This document shows positions 28,030 to 38,162 of a stretch of 64,000 nucleotides of DNA, piece after piece. Position numbers and translations under genes: made by a program. The notes under the pieces were generated by a model that saw nothing but the letters and a program-made list of their open reading frames with translations, searched no databases and was not told where the DNA came from. The stretch is from Bacteroidota bacterium. GTDB taxonomy: Bacteria > Bacteroidota > Rhodothermia > Rhodothermales > Bin80. The DNA lies in NCBI GenBank assembly GCA_026708685.1, contig JAPOUL010000071.1:1-64000 (forward strand). Direction: 5' to 3'. The stretch's first letter is position 1, and each line of letters opens with the position of its first letter.

Positions 28030-28440
28030 TTTGTCAACAACAAAAATATCATAATGAGAATGATTTGATCAAAGATAAGGTTTAGGGTATAAATTTGCAG
28101 AAAATGATATACTCGTCTTTCATTTGATGATTTTGCCAGATACGGGAGTAACTTGAGGGAAAAAATTCCCGGGACATGTTTGATGCAACATAATCAACAT
28201 GGATGTATGAGTTCTGAGACAGTAATGTACTCATGTCATGTCCATTTGGCTTAACACTAAAACGGCAGTTGATAAAATTGTTTGGAATAACTGGCTTGCA
28301 AAGATCAAAATTGTATTAATTCAACTAACTTGAGCAATAGTTTCGGGTATAATGAACTAAATGCTTGATTTGGGATGGATGGCCAAGAACAATTTTATAA
28401 GTATACTGGTTATTCATCATACACAGTTTTCATTATATTT
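28030..28440. other. intergenic stretch, nothing recognised
   Basis: About 410 bp, AT-rich, between the divergent broken regulator and the MazG-like gene. It must contain promoters for both directions, but none can be singled out. Confidence 0.45.
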
Positions 28441-28460
28441 TGATCATTTCAATCATTTTC

Positions 28461-28904
28461 ATGTCAACCAATCACTATAAACGGGTCAAAGCATTTATGG
28501 AAAATGCTGGCCAGCCAACCCCCACAAAGGTCACTACTCCCGATGATGATACGCGGGTTCTCCGTGCTCGTCTGATTCTTGAAGAAGCACTGGAAACAGT
28601 TCATGCCTTGGGCATTTCTGTTCAACTGAACAAGGAAGATGTGACCATTGATGCGTGTGAATTTTCTTCCAATAAGCCTGTTGATGTGGAAGGGGTTGCA
28701 GATGGTTGTGCAGATATTTCTGTAGTTACCATAGGAACTCTGATTGCATTTGGGATTGATGACGAAAAATTGCTTGAAGAGGTAGATCAAGCCAATCTAC
28801 GGAAGTTTGGACCAGGAGGCTATGCCCGAGAGGATGGCAAATGGATGAAACCCCCTGATTGGACTCCGCCAGATATTGCAGGTGTACTGAAATCTCAATC
28901 ATGA
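28461..28904 (+). CDS. MazG/PRA-PH-like nucleotide pyrophosphohydrolase
   Basis: The product has 147 residues from the ATG at 28461; an upstream TTG at 28440 is less likely. The all-alpha NTP-PPase pattern shows RLILEEALETVHAL (EExxE metal helix) and EGVADGCADISVVTIGTLIAFGID (ExxD helix). Such enzymes hydrolyse non-canonical or excess nucleoside triphosphates; phage-type relatives exist. The exact substrate is unknown. It stands alone before the GWxTD gene. Confidence 0.85.
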   Translation: MSTNHYKRVKAFMENAGQPTPTKVTTPDDDTRVLRARLILEEALETVHALGISVQLNKEDVTIDACEFSSNKPVDVEGVADGCADISVVTIGTLIAFGIDDEKLLEEVDQANLRKFGPGGYAREDGKWMKPPDWTPPDIAGVLKSQS

Positions 28905-29020
28905 ATCTGATTTCTATGGTGAAGTGGATATCATTCATTGACTCATCCATCAAAACCTTTCATAGCAATCACCGATTTTACACATCGTGCGAAGATTAAT
29001 TTGAATCCGCAGAGCTTCAG

Positions 29021-30436
29021 ATGGATCACATTTTACGTTCGCTGATTGTATTGATTCAGTTATGTGGGCTACTCGTATCAGTTCCACAGCAATCAAACGC
29101 CCAGATCAAAATCAGTCACGCTTCTTTTGCTCACGATGATCATGAGTCGCTGGTAGATCTGTATTTTTCAGTTGAAGCGGATGCATTGACTTTTGTGTTG
29201 TCCGACTCTACGTATTCAGCAGTTGTGCCATTACAAATGAAGATGCTGACTTCGCATAAGTCAAAGGAAACGGTTCTCAGTGATATATCCCAAGACTCTG
29301 AACTGTACTTCACTGTTCGCGATACATCCGCAATTCAAAAAGATCAGGTGTTTCTGCAAAAACGATCTCTACAGGCTGCTCCTGGTGAATATGAAATGCA
29401 TGCGGATCTAATGATGCAAGATCTGAAACCAGTTCATATCATGAAAACCCTCAGAATTCCAAATTTTAACCAGTTTGAAGGGGTGGCTATTTCGGATGTT
29501 ATTTTAGCATCAAGTATTGTCGATTCCACTGATCATGATGCACCATTCAACAAAAATGGACTGTCGATCTTCCCAAAGGTTGATCAACTTTTTGATGAAC
29601 AGATCAATCAACTGTTCTATTATCTGGAAATGTATTCTGTGACTGACACCACCTCCAAGACCGGCAACTATACTTGGCATGCGTATATTCGAGATGCCAA
29701 TACACCAGATCCCATTGAAGATATACAGATTCATTTTGGTCGTGTAGAACCTCCTCTTGATTTCATTGCAGGTTCATTTGACTTACATAATCTATCATCA
29801 GGCAGCTATGCTTTTTATATTGAGGTGATAGATGAAACGAATGTGATGATTGCAGATCAATCGCACAAATTTTTTCGCTACAATCCATTGATTGTTTTAC
29901 CATCAGAGAATTCAGAGACAGAGGGTACGATTTATGAAGAAAGCATTTACGCTTTCATGCCTTCCGATCAAATAGATCATGAACTTAATCTGATTCAACA
30001 GATTACAACCCATCAAGAATTGAATCGGATAAAACAGGCCAAGAGTGAAGAACAACGCAGACGACTCTTAAAGGAACTCTGGGATGTTCGTGATTCAACA
30101 CCTCAAACGCAGATCAATGAATTCCGAGAGGATTACATTGCGTTAGTGGAGTATGCAAATGAGCATTTCTCGTTTCAGAGAATTGAAGGATGGCAATCAG
30201 ATCGTGGAAGAATTCTGTTGAAGTATGGCAGACCAACGGAAAAAGAAAGATATCCGTACGAAAGGGGGCATCATCCCTACGAGATCTGGAGATATAACAG
30301 GATTCCAGACGAAGGTGAATCCGAATTTATTTTTGCAGATACAAGCGGGTTTGGAGAATTCAAACTCCTGCATTCATCTGTGAATGGTGAACGCAAACTT
30401 CATGACTGGTATCAACGAATTTCAGAACAATACTGA
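29021..30436 (+). CDS. GWxTD domain-containing secreted protein
   Basis: The product has 471 residues. An N-terminal signal peptide (LIVLIQLCGLLVSVPQQSNAQ) is followed by beta-rich domains and a C-terminal GWxTD-type domain with a GWQSDRGRILLKYGRPTEKE variant (Ser in place of Thr) and PYEIWRY. The family is found in Bacteroidota and Acidobacteriota and its function is not established. It ends 10 bp before asnS and may share its transcript. Confidence 0.85.
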   Translation: MDHILRSLIVLIQLCGLLVSVPQQSNAQIKISHASFAHDDHESLVDLYFSVEADALTFVLSDSTYSAVVPLQMKMLTSHKSKETVLSDISQDSELYFTVRDTSAIQKDQVFLQKRSLQAAPGEYEMHADLMMQDLKPVHIMKTLRIPNFNQFEGVAISDVILASSIVDSTDHDAPFNKNGLSIFPKVDQLFDEQINQLFYYLEMYSVTDTTSKTGNYTWHAYIRDANTPDPIEDIQIHFGRVEPPLDFIAGSFDLHNLSSGSYAFYIEVIDETNVMIADQSHKFFRYNPLIVLPSENSETEGTIYEESIYAFMPSDQIDHELNLIQQITTHQELNRIKQAKSEEQRRRLLKELWDVRDSTPQTQINEFREDYIALVEYANEHFSFQRIEGWQSDRGRILLKYGRPTEKERYPYERGHHPYEIWRYNRIPDEGESEFIFADTSGFGEFKLLHSSVNGERKLHDWYQRISEQY

Positions 30437-30446
30437 TATACGCTCA

Positions 30447-31937
30447 ATGACAATTGATTCTCTTGTTCAGCACATTGGGGAGACTGTAACCCTGAAAGGT
30501 TGGCTACATCAAAAACGAGGATCCAAGGGGCTCTTCTTTATGGTTCTCCGAGACGGAACCGGCATGGTACAGTGTGTCGTTAATCAGGGAAAAGTAGATG
30601 CTACATCATGGGACAACGCATCAAGTACAACACAAGAATCTTCACTGATCGTCACGGGCGAAATCCTTAAAGATGAACGTCAGATCGGAGGCATAGAAAT
30701 ACAAGCTTCCCAAATAGAAGTGTTCCAAATTGTAAAAGACTATCCAATTACCCCCAAATCACATGGTATAGACTTTTTGATGGATCATCGCCATCTATGG
30801 TTGAGAAGTCGGCGTCCATGGGCAATCATGAGAGTCCGTAACCGTATCATCATGAGTATCCACAATTTTTTCCAAGAGCGTGGTTTCTTACAGATGGATG
30901 CTCCACTACTGACAAAGAATGCCGTTGAAGGCACGAGCACACTTTTTGAAATTGATTACTTTGGAAGTTCAGCCTATTTGACACAAAGTGGACAACTGCA
31001 TGGCGAAGTAATGGCCATGGCGTTCAACAAGATCTATACGTTCGGCCCTGTCTTTCGTGCTGAAAAATCTAAAACCCGTAGACATCTTACCGAATTTTGG
31101 ATGATAGAACCCGAAATGGCGTTTTATGACTTGGATATGAATATGACGTTAGCCGAGGATTTTCTCATCCGAATTGCATCCGATGCCATTGAAGATTGCC
31201 ATGAAGAGCTTGATCTACTTGGACGAGATCTGGATTGGCTTCGTAGAGTACAGCCACCATTCCCGCGGATCACCTATACCGATGCGGTTGAACTTCTTCA
31301 TAGTGATCAGACTCAGGTAATGGTGCAAAAACACATAGAACAACTTCAGCAGGAAAGATCGGATCTTGAACAGGAACGCACTGCTAATCGGCAGAATTAT
31401 GGACAACTGAAGGAGTGGAAAAAGCGTCGCATTGATGCACGCGAGATTGAAATCAACATCCGAATGGATCAAATTGACGAAGAACTGAGAAATCTTCCGC
31501 AGTGGGGGAAGTCAGCAGAGCAGTTTGAATGGGGTGGAGATTTTGGAGGGAGCGATGAAACATTACTGACATGGCATTTTGATCGGCCAATCATTGTTCA
31601 TCGATACCCAGAATCAGTCAAGGCTTTTTATATGAAAAGAGATCCAGAAGACGATCGGTTGGCTTTGGGTATGGATATTCTGGCTCCCGAAGGTTTTGGG
31701 GAAATCATTGGCGGTGGACAGCGTGCGGATGATCTTACATTTTTAGAGGAGCAGGTTCAGAGACATCGTCTTCCACAAGATGCCTTTGAGTGGTATTTTG
31801 ATCTTCGCCGCTACGGAACGGTTCCACATAGTGGGTTTGGACTGGGGCTTGAACGTACGGTTGCATGGATTTGTGGACTAGAACATATCCGAGAAGCGAT
31901 TCCGTTTCCCCGAATGCTTGGAAGACTTTCTCCATAG
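30447..31937 (+). CDS. asnS: asparaginyl-tRNA synthetase
   Basis: The product has 496 residues from the ATG at 30447. The OB-fold anticodon-binding domain (VTLKGWLHQKRGSKGLFFMVLRDGTG) is followed by class II motifs: FLQMDAPLL, FGPVFRAEKSKTRRHLTEFWMIEPEMAF (motif 2) and GFGLGLERTVAWICG (motif 3). Between motif 2 and motif 3 lies a charged, coiled-coil-like insertion (VQKHIEQLQQERSDLEQERTANRQ) of some 60-70 residues. It charges tRNA-Asn with asparagine. A nitroreductase gene follows 2 bp after the stop. Confidence 0.95.
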   Translation: MTIDSLVQHIGETVTLKGWLHQKRGSKGLFFMVLRDGTGMVQCVVNQGKVDATSWDNASSTTQESSLIVTGEILKDERQIGGIEIQASQIEVFQIVKDYPITPKSHGIDFLMDHRHLWLRSRRPWAIMRVRNRIIMSIHNFFQERGFLQMDAPLLTKNAVEGTSTLFEIDYFGSSAYLTQSGQLHGEVMAMAFNKIYTFGPVFRAEKSKTRRHLTEFWMIEPEMAFYDLDMNMTLAEDFLIRIASDAIEDCHEELDLLGRDLDWLRRVQPPFPRITYTDAVELLHSDQTQVMVQKHIEQLQQERSDLEQERTANRQNYGQLKEWKKRRIDAREIEINIRMDQIDEELRNLPQWGKSAEQFEWGGDFGGSDETLLTWHFDRPIIVHRYPESVKAFYMKRDPEDDRLALGMDILAPEGFGEIIGGGQRADDLTFLEEQVQRHRLPQDAFEWYFDLRRYGTVPHSGFGLGLERTVAWICGLEHIREAIPFPRMLGRLSP

Positions 31938-31939
31938 AG

Positions 31940-32608
31940 ATGACACATCGTTTATCAAAGCATCCCTTACAGTTTACAGAGCACTCCGAGAAAGAGATGC
32001 TAACCCGGGCACAGGGATTTTACAGGTTGATGCAGAATCGTCGATCGGTACGGTCGTTCAGTTCTCAACCTGTTCCCCGTCAATTGATTCAACAAGCGAT
32101 TCTTACGGCTGGAACGGCACCAAGTGGTGCACATCGACAGCCATGGCATTTTGTAGCTGTCAGCAATGCAGACATTCAGTCGCAGATCCGAATTGCGGCC
32201 GAAAAAGAGGAGCGTGAAAGTTATGAAAGACGAATGTCCAAGCAATGGCTTGACGCACTGTCCCCGATTGGTACGGACTGGAAGAAACCATTTCTCGAAA
32301 CCGCCCCCTGGCTGGTGGCATGTTTTGCCAAGAATATCGGTGACGACGGTGCCAAGAATTATTATGTACAAGAAAGTTGCGGCATTGCATGTGGATTCTT
32401 CATTGCGGCGATTCATCATTTAGGTTTAGTGACGTTGACGCACACCCCTAGTCCCATGCGATTTTTATCTGAGATTTTAGAGAGACCTTCCAATGAGAGA
32501 CCCTACATTCTTTTTCCAGTGGGGTATCCTGCAGAGGATGCAACCGTTCCAGATTTAAAACGAAAAAACCCAGATCAGCTCGTGACCTGGGTTGAAAAGA
32601 GTTTGTGA
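31940..32608 (+). CDS. nitroreductase family FMN enzyme (iodotyrosine-deiodinase-like)
   Basis: The product has 222 residues from the ATG at 31940, 2 bp after asnS. RRSVRSFSSQPVP, TAGTAPSGAHRQPWHFVAV and GTDWKKPFLETAPWLV match the nitroreductase subgroup that includes iodotyrosine deiodinase. The FMN-binding Arg cluster is present. Reductive dehalogenase or nitroreductase activity is possible; the physiological substrate is unknown. Confidence 0.85.
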   Translation: MTHRLSKHPLQFTEHSEKEMLTRAQGFYRLMQNRRSVRSFSSQPVPRQLIQQAILTAGTAPSGAHRQPWHFVAVSNADIQSQIRIAAEKEERESYERRMSKQWLDALSPIGTDWKKPFLETAPWLVACFAKNIGDDGAKNYYVQESCGIACGFFIAAIHHLGLVTLTHTPSPMRFLSEILERPSNERPYILFPVGYPAEDATVPDLKRKNPDQLVTWVEKSL

Positions 32609-32658
32609 GAAGAATCAAGAGACCTCACGGATGATGAAGTCTCAAACAGCAGTCCTTA

Positions 32659-34851
32659 TCAATGAATAAAGAGGATTTCGCTATAATTTGGTAGTGGCCA
32701 CTTCGCGTGTGGGATAAGTCCTTCAAGTGTATCTACAGTGTCACGGACTTTCAGCATGGCAGGAACGACCGAGTCTTTTCTGAACTGGACATTCTCCTCC
32801 AAATCTTCTGCATGGGTACCAAGTAGCTTAGATAGGTCATCCGTTGCGTCAATTAATTCATTGAGATGCGACTGAACGACAGTAGCAGTCCGCACAGATG
32901 GAGTTGTAGCTGAAACACTCATACCGATGGACCTAAATTGAGATGCAATCTGAGTCAGCGAATTCAGATAGTCAAAAGCGGCAGGCATAATCTGTGTTCG
33001 AACGAGATTTTCCAGGGTCTCTGCTTCAATGTCAATGGCCATCTCATACTGCTCAAGTGCAATTTCTTTACGGGCTTTGAGTTCAGCAGCGGTAAGAATA
33101 CCAAAGGATGAAAAGAGATCAGTATTCTTGGTGGAATCAAAGCCTACGAGAGCATCAGCGGTCGTACGGAGATTCAGTAATCCTCGTTTTTTAGCTTCTC
33201 TATGCCATGTCTCAGAGTAGTTATCACCCTCAAACAAAATGGTTTCAAATTCTTTGGCGTCGGCTTTAAGGATGTCCAAAACGGTATTTTTGAAAACATC
33301 TGGGTCGCTTTTATCTTTATCTCGAAGTGCATCTCTCAGCTTGTTAGCAAAGTCCCGAAGAGATTCAGCAACAGCAGCATTCAAGACAACATTTGGAAAA
33401 GCAAGAGATTGATTTGACCCTGCTGCACGGAATTCAAACTTGTTACCAGTAAATGCAAATGGAGACGTACGGTTACGGTCGCCAGCATGTTTGGGAACCA
33501 ATGGCAACATGCTCACCCCAAGGAACAGATCTGTATCTTTTTCTGAGCTCAGTTCTTCGCCGTTGATCAGTTTCTGGTAGAGACCGGAGAGTTGGGATCC
33601 CAGGAAAACACTTAGAATGGCAGGTGGAGCTTCATTAGCACCAAGTCGATGGTCATTGCCAGCAGAACTCACGGAAATGCGCAGGAGATCTTGATGGCGA
33701 TAGACAGAGCGAATCACTGCAGTACAGAAAATCAAGAAGGTAAGATTTTCATGAGGTGTAGATCCTGGATCAAGTAGGTTTTCACCGGAATCGGTTGAGA
33801 TAGACCAGTTGATATGCTTGCCAGATCCGTTCAGGTTGGCGAATGGCTTCTCATGCAAGAGAGCAACAAGCCCATGTTTACGTGCAATTCGCTTGATCGT
33901 AATCATAATCAATTGCTGATGATCTGATGCGATTCCACTGGTTTCAAACACGGGAGCTAGTTCATACTGGCTGGGAGCAACTTCGTTATGCCGAGTCTTT
34001 ACTGGAATTCCAAGCCGATAAAGTTCTTTTTCGATATCCAGCATGCAGGCAAGCTGTCGGCTTGGGATTTCTCCGAAGTAGTGATCATCAAGTTGCTGTC
34101 CCTTCGGAGGAGCTGCCCCCAGAAGTGTTCGTCCAGTATTGTACAGGTCAGGGCGGCGGTAATAATACTCTTCATCAATCAGGAAATACTCCTGTTCAGC
34201 ACCAACGGTTGTCTGAACTCGGTCCACATTTTCTCCAAGCATCCGAAGGACACGACGGGCTTGACGGTCGAGGGCATCAATAGAGCGAAGCAGGGGAGTT
34301 TTATGGTCAAGTGCCTCACCAGTCCATGAAACAAAACATGTTGGGATCGCAAGGAAACTTCCGTTTTCATTTTCGACGAGGAATGCGGGTGATGATGGAT
34401 CCCAGACCGTATATCCTCGAGCTTCATGAGTTGCACGTAGTCCACCATTGGGGAAGCTGGATGCATCAGGCTCTCCCTGAATTAAATCAGAGCCTCGTAG
34501 GGTCGTAATCGCTTTGCCAACATTGGTAGGGTTGATGAAGCTATCATGTTTTCCAGCAGTTCCACCGGTGAGAGGCTGGAACCAATGGACAAAGTGAGTC
34601 GCACCGCGCTCTAAAGCCCACTCCTTCATCGTAAGTGCCACGATTTCAGCGTGCTGGGTATCAATGGGTGCACTTTTGGTAATGCAATTGATCATACCCT
34701 GTAAGACAGCTTTTGGCAGTCGCTTGCGCATCTCATCAATGCTAAACGTATTGACACCAAAATCCTCCTCCATATCGGGAGGGGTGATCGACTCAATATG
34801 ATTCAAGCGATACTTTGTAGCCGCAGTAAGATTGTGAGGTTGATTGCTCAT
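32659..34851 (-). CDS. glnN: glutamine synthetase type III
   Basis: The product has 730 residues from the ATG at 34851 (MSNQPHNLTAATKYRLNHIES). The frame stays open upstream to 35007, but that part is AT-rich and unlike the family. Blocks include WFQPLTGGTAGKHDSF, VGAEQEYFLID, GIPVKTRHNEVAPSQYELAP, NLNGSGKHINWSIS and GDRNRTSPFAFTGNKFEFRA. GSIII makes glutamine from glutamate and ammonia with ATP and is the common form in Bacteroidota. It is convergent with the nitroreductase gene. Confidence 0.95.
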   Translation of the reverse strand: MSNQPHNLTAATKYRLNHIESITPPDMEEDFGVNTFSIDEMRKRLPKAVLQGMINCITKSAPIDTQHAEIVALTMKEWALERGATHFVHWFQPLTGGTAGKHDSFINPTNVGKAITTLRGSDLIQGEPDASSFPNGGLRATHEARGYTVWDPSSPAFLVENENGSFLAIPTCFVSWTGEALDHKTPLLRSIDALDRQARRVLRMLGENVDRVQTTVGAEQEYFLIDEEYYYRRPDLYNTGRTLLGAAPPKGQQLDDHYFGEIPSRQLACMLDIEKELYRLGIPVKTRHNEVAPSQYELAPVFETSGIASDHQQLIMITIKRIARKHGLVALLHEKPFANLNGSGKHINWSISTDSGENLLDPGSTPHENLTFLIFCTAVIRSVYRHQDLLRISVSSAGNDHRLGANEAPPAILSVFLGSQLSGLYQKLINGEELSSEKDTDLFLGVSMLPLVPKHAGDRNRTSPFAFTGNKFEFRAAGSNQSLAFPNVVLNAAVAESLRDFANKLRDALRDKDKSDPDVFKNTVLDILKADAKEFETILFEGDNYSETWHREAKKRGLLNLRTTADALVGFDSTKNTDLFSSFGILTAAELKARKEIALEQYEMAIDIEAETLENLVRTQIMPAAFDYLNSLTQIASQFRSIGMSVSATTPSVRTATVVQSHLNELIDATDDLSKLLGTHAEDLEENVQFRKDSVVPAMLKVRDTVDTLEGLIPHAKWPLPNYSEILFIH

Positions 34852-35019
34852 AAGAAAAGAAAAGGATTCGTAAGTGAATATAAAGTGAATGAACAGCGTT
34901 GAACCATGCACAAAAGAAAAAGTTCGGGAATTTACTAAAAACCTTGATTTTTTTACAGGAAAAATTGAAAATCTCTTGAGAAGATAGTAGGTTTTCAAGA
35001 AAAACATGAAATTTCCCCA

Positions 35020-35535
35020 CAGTTATTTGATCAGGTCAACAATCGGTATCTCAAGCTCTCTCCCGAATTCCACAGAATTGAGGTTGTGGGAAAGGATTCA
35101 AAAAATGTATTTGACATTAATCTGCAAGGATATTATGGTAAGGCCTTCATTCTACACTTGTCCAACACCGCCAACGACTTGGAAATCTTTGCAGTAGATG
35201 AACATGGACCGGTGAATCTTGCAACGACGGTTGCGGTGTGGACAATTCCAAGATTCCTACGGAGTTTACTTTGCATGGCAATGATCCAATCCATTCAATC
35301 TATCCACGCGGATCCAGTTTGATCTTCCAGAGTCTGCACTGGTTCAGCTGCAATTGATTGACCTGTTAGACGGCAATTAATGACTTTACCAGCCAAGGAT
35401 TTTAAGGCGGGTGCCAATCTCGGAGTATTGAACTCAATGCTACGAATTTGGCCAGTGGAACCTATCTGTACAGAATCATCGCTACTGGTACAAAGAGCCA
35501 TTATGTAAAGACTGGATGGATGATGCTGCTCAAGT
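35020..35535 (+). pseudogene. relic of a secreted protein with T9SS sorting domain
   Basis: One frame from 35020 reads QLFDQVNNRYLKLSPEFHRI, then DINLQGYYGKAFILHLSNTAN. After frameshifts a second frame gives NPFNLSTRIQFDLPESALVQ and LQLIDLLDGN before a stop, and a third RSIELNATNLASGTYLYRII, ATGTKSHYVKTGWMMLLK. The last two are the two halves of a T9SS type A C-terminal sorting domain. At least two frameshifts and an internal stop make this a decayed gene; the 5' part is missing. Confidence 0.75.
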
Positions 35536-35561
35536 ACGAATACAATAGTAGTCACAATAAA

Positions 35562-35599
35562 AGAACGCCCCCTGATACGTTGGGATCAGGAGGCGTTCT
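35562..35599. terminator. strong hairpin, probable terminator
   Basis: A ~15-bp stem (AGAACGCC-CCTGAT pairing with ATCAGG-GGCGTTCT, one internal mismatch) follows the T9SS relic. The U-rich side is towards the reverse strand (CTTTTATTG), although the hairpin sits just after a forward relic. It is probably the surviving terminator of that gene. Confidence 0.6.
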
Positions 35600-35969
35600 G
35601 GTGGTCTACCTCAGAGAGTTTTAAGTGAATGGAAGTTTACTCCAGCAACAAATAAAGAATGACTTATGGTATTGAGATCTATTTGTTTAAAATGTGAAAA
35701 ATTCATCAATGTAGGGTGATGGATGAAGGTTTCATCACTAGGGTTCACGCTAAAACTGGATGAATTTGCCATTAATTCCAAGGAATCCACCAATCATGTC
35801 TGGCATTATTGAGACTAAAACGCGGAGGTTATACAAATCCATTAGATATGGAAATATATTAGGATGGGTAGATTAATGAGCTAATTAGGATTCATTGAGT
35901 ATGGAGTATTGATCATGCAATGAAGTTCTTCAAAAAATGAATTGACTCGTAATCCGCAGACATATCTGG

Positions 35970-37832
35970 TTACTCTCTTACATACTGGAGTATTCCGTGA
36001 GTGGTCACTCTGCCAGACAATCGATAAACGTATGTGCCAGGGCTGAGGCCTTGTGCGTATACTGTGGCGGTATAATTCCCTGCCTGATGATGGTGATTTG
36101 CTAACGTACGGACATGTTGGCCCAAAGTGTTAAATAGGTCAAGTTCAAAATGCCCAGATGTTGCAATATAATAATCTATGATGGTTGAAGATGTAAAAGG
36201 GTTCGGGTAGTTGCCCATCAGAGCTGTTTCACCAGTGTCAGGGGTGTATTCACGATTGGTGGGAGATCTCAAACGAAATTGAAACCAGTTGATACTTGGA
36301 ACGCCACCGCCTATGGTTAATTTCATGACTTGTGTCCCTTCGTCCAATTGTATGCCATCATCTAAATTGATGCGGGCCGTTCGAAAGGTGTTGGTTGGGG
36401 TGGGATGCTCAATCAAGCCAGTTTTATCAACGTCATCAAATTCTAACGAGAATGAGACACTCCGAGCCTGACTTGCCATTCTCACCTGTACATCATAGAT
36501 TCCAGCTTGGTCAACATGGACGGTATAGTTAACCCACTCCCGTCGAGATGTATTCCCAATGTGATAGCCAGTGCCATCAGTCGTAGGGTATATGTCAACG
36601 CCTTCATCCAATCGTATACCATTGCCGTCATTGGTGGATGAGAGGTCTCGGTATGCGACTCGTGGCCCACCCAAGTCGAAATACTCGGCTTCAATTCTCC
36701 GTTCAATGGGGTGGGGGCTCATAAGATAGGGAGCTTGTCTACAAGTAGCACCTACATTAAATGGAGTAACTGGCGAATCAAACGACCAGCCGCCATCATC
36801 AATCACCTTCGCACGCACATTATAACATCCTTCAGACAGGTTATCGACGGTGACCGTCCATTGCTCAACTCCTCTGACAATTCTGTCAACGAGACCATCT
36901 CCCTGATAAAACTCTACTCTTTGGACGCGACCATCTGGATCGGATGAGGTTCCAGTGAAGGTAGCATTGCCGCCGACTTGAATATTGGTTGGGAATTCAT
37001 AGGTAATGGAAGGCACACCAACATATTGATAGACTCTGACATAATCAATCAGCATTTTTTCAGAGGAAAGATTTGGATCTATACCTTGCTGTCCCCCCCA
37101 AGTCCCTCCAATGGCAACATTAAGAATGAGATGAAAATGTGTGTCAAAGGGCCAGGCAGTCCAATTTCCTACCCCTTTGTTGTAGGTCCAAAAAGTGTTA
37201 CCGTCAACCGAAAATTTCATACGGGTAGGGGTCCACTCGACGGCATATACATGAAGTGCATCGGTTGCATCAGCAACTTCAATGGATCCACCGCGCTGAG
37301 TGTTTTGCAGGTGATTGAATGCGTCGGTATGTATGGTGGCATGTATCCGCCCTGGGGTATGACCAAGATGTTCCATGATATCAATCTCGCCAGTATCAGG
37401 CCAGCCACGATTACCGTAGAAACTATTGGTGGGAAGCATCCAAATCGCGGGCCATGTGCCTCTGGCTTTGGGGACTTGGGCACGAACTTCAATTCGTCCG
37501 TAGGCCCAATCTCCTTTTCCCTTGGAAACCAGTCGGGCAGAGGTGTAATTACGCCCACCCCATGATTCTTTTCGGGCCTCAATGATGAGATGATCACCGT
37601 CTACTCTTGCATTTTCAGATCGGGCATCTGTGTAATATTGTTCTTCCTGATTACCCCAGCCATTTCCTCCAACATCATAGGACCACAAGTCAGGATTAGG
37701 AATTCCAGTATAATCAAACTCGTCGCTCCAGACTAATTCCCATTGTGACTGTGCTGAAAGAATATTCGGGATTAACAGAGCAATGAGCAGGATAATTATG
37801 GAGAAGGAAGGTCGGATCACGTAGGAAAGCAT
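35970..37832 (-). CDS. secreted GH16 endo-beta-glucanase/laminarinase-like enzyme with CBM6 and T9SS tail
   Basis: The product has 620 residues. Signal peptide at 1-27; GH16 domain at ~30-275 with catalytic GEIDIMEHLG (nucleophile Glu149, acid/base Glu154); Ig/PKD-like domain at ~278-365; CBM6-like domain at ~378-525 (RRIEAEYFDLGG, VSFSLEFDDVDKTG, TVMKL-like); T9SS type A sorting domain at ~540-620 (NYPNPFTSSTIIDYYIATSG, LGQHVRTLA, GLSPGTYVYRL). GH16 enzymes of this style cleave beta-1,3-glucans such as algal laminarin, which fits a marine life style. Export would be by Sec and then T9SS. Confidence 0.92.
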   Translation of the reverse strand: MLSYVIRPSFSIIILLIALLIPNILSAQSQWELVWSDEFDYTGIPNPDLWSYDVGGNGWGNQEEQYYTDARSENARVDGDHLIIEARKESWGGRNYTSARLVSKGKGDWAYGRIEVRAQVPKARGTWPAIWMLPTNSFYGNRGWPDTGEIDIMEHLGHTPGRIHATIHTDAFNHLQNTQRGGSIEVADATDALHVYAVEWTPTRMKFSVDGNTFWTYNKGVGNWTAWPFDTHFHLILNVAIGGTWGGQQGIDPNLSSEKMLIDYVRVYQYVGVPSITYEFPTNIQVGGNATFTGTSSDPDGRVQRVEFYQGDGLVDRIVRGVEQWTVTVDNLSEGCYNVRAKVIDDGGWSFDSPVTPFNVGATCRQAPYLMSPHPIERRIEAEYFDLGGPRVAYRDLSSTNDGNGIRLDEGVDIYPTTDGTGYHIGNTSRREWVNYTVHVDQAGIYDVQVRMASQARSVSFSLEFDDVDKTGLIEHPTPTNTFRTARINLDDGIQLDEGTQVMKLTIGGGVPSINWFQFRLRSPTNREYTPDTGETALMGNYPNPFTSSTIIDYYIATSGHFELDLFNTLGQHVRTLANHHHQAGNYTATVYAQGLSPGTYVYRLSGRVTTHGILQYVRE

Positions 37833-38162
37833 ATCTTTTAAAAGTTGAAAGATAGATTTGATTATAGGATGAAGGAGACGAAAAGAGGCAACGAGAGTGA
37901 ATCAACAACGCACTTGCTATCCAGATCAGTTAGGATGGATATTCATTAAATATACAACGAAATGGATTATTGACATCATCGCCGGTCAACGTAAACTAAG
38001 AATTGCTGTCAGCATCAATGAACATTCAGCCCAAAAAGTACACCATGTAAACATGTGACCTGTTTGGTTTTCCATATCATTCACATGGAACCACATTTGA
38101 AAGCAATCGTTTACTGATTTTAGTTGAATTAATCCGTTCACTCTTGCGATCAATTAGGACAT
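37833..38162. other. intergenic, divergent promoters expected
   Basis: 330 bp between the divergently oriented GH16 gene and the coiled-coil gene. No further gene, repeat or RNA seen. Confidence 0.45.

Noticed and set aside
34852-35007. N-terminal extension of glutamine synthetase
   Set aside because: The open frame continues upstream, but the sequence is AT-rich with Phe/Lys runs, unlike the family. MSNQPHNLTAATKYRL at 34851 is the expected start.
36978-37565. Forward 195-codon frame
   Set aside because: It is antisense to the GH16 catalytic domain, which has clear catalytic residues and a signal peptide.
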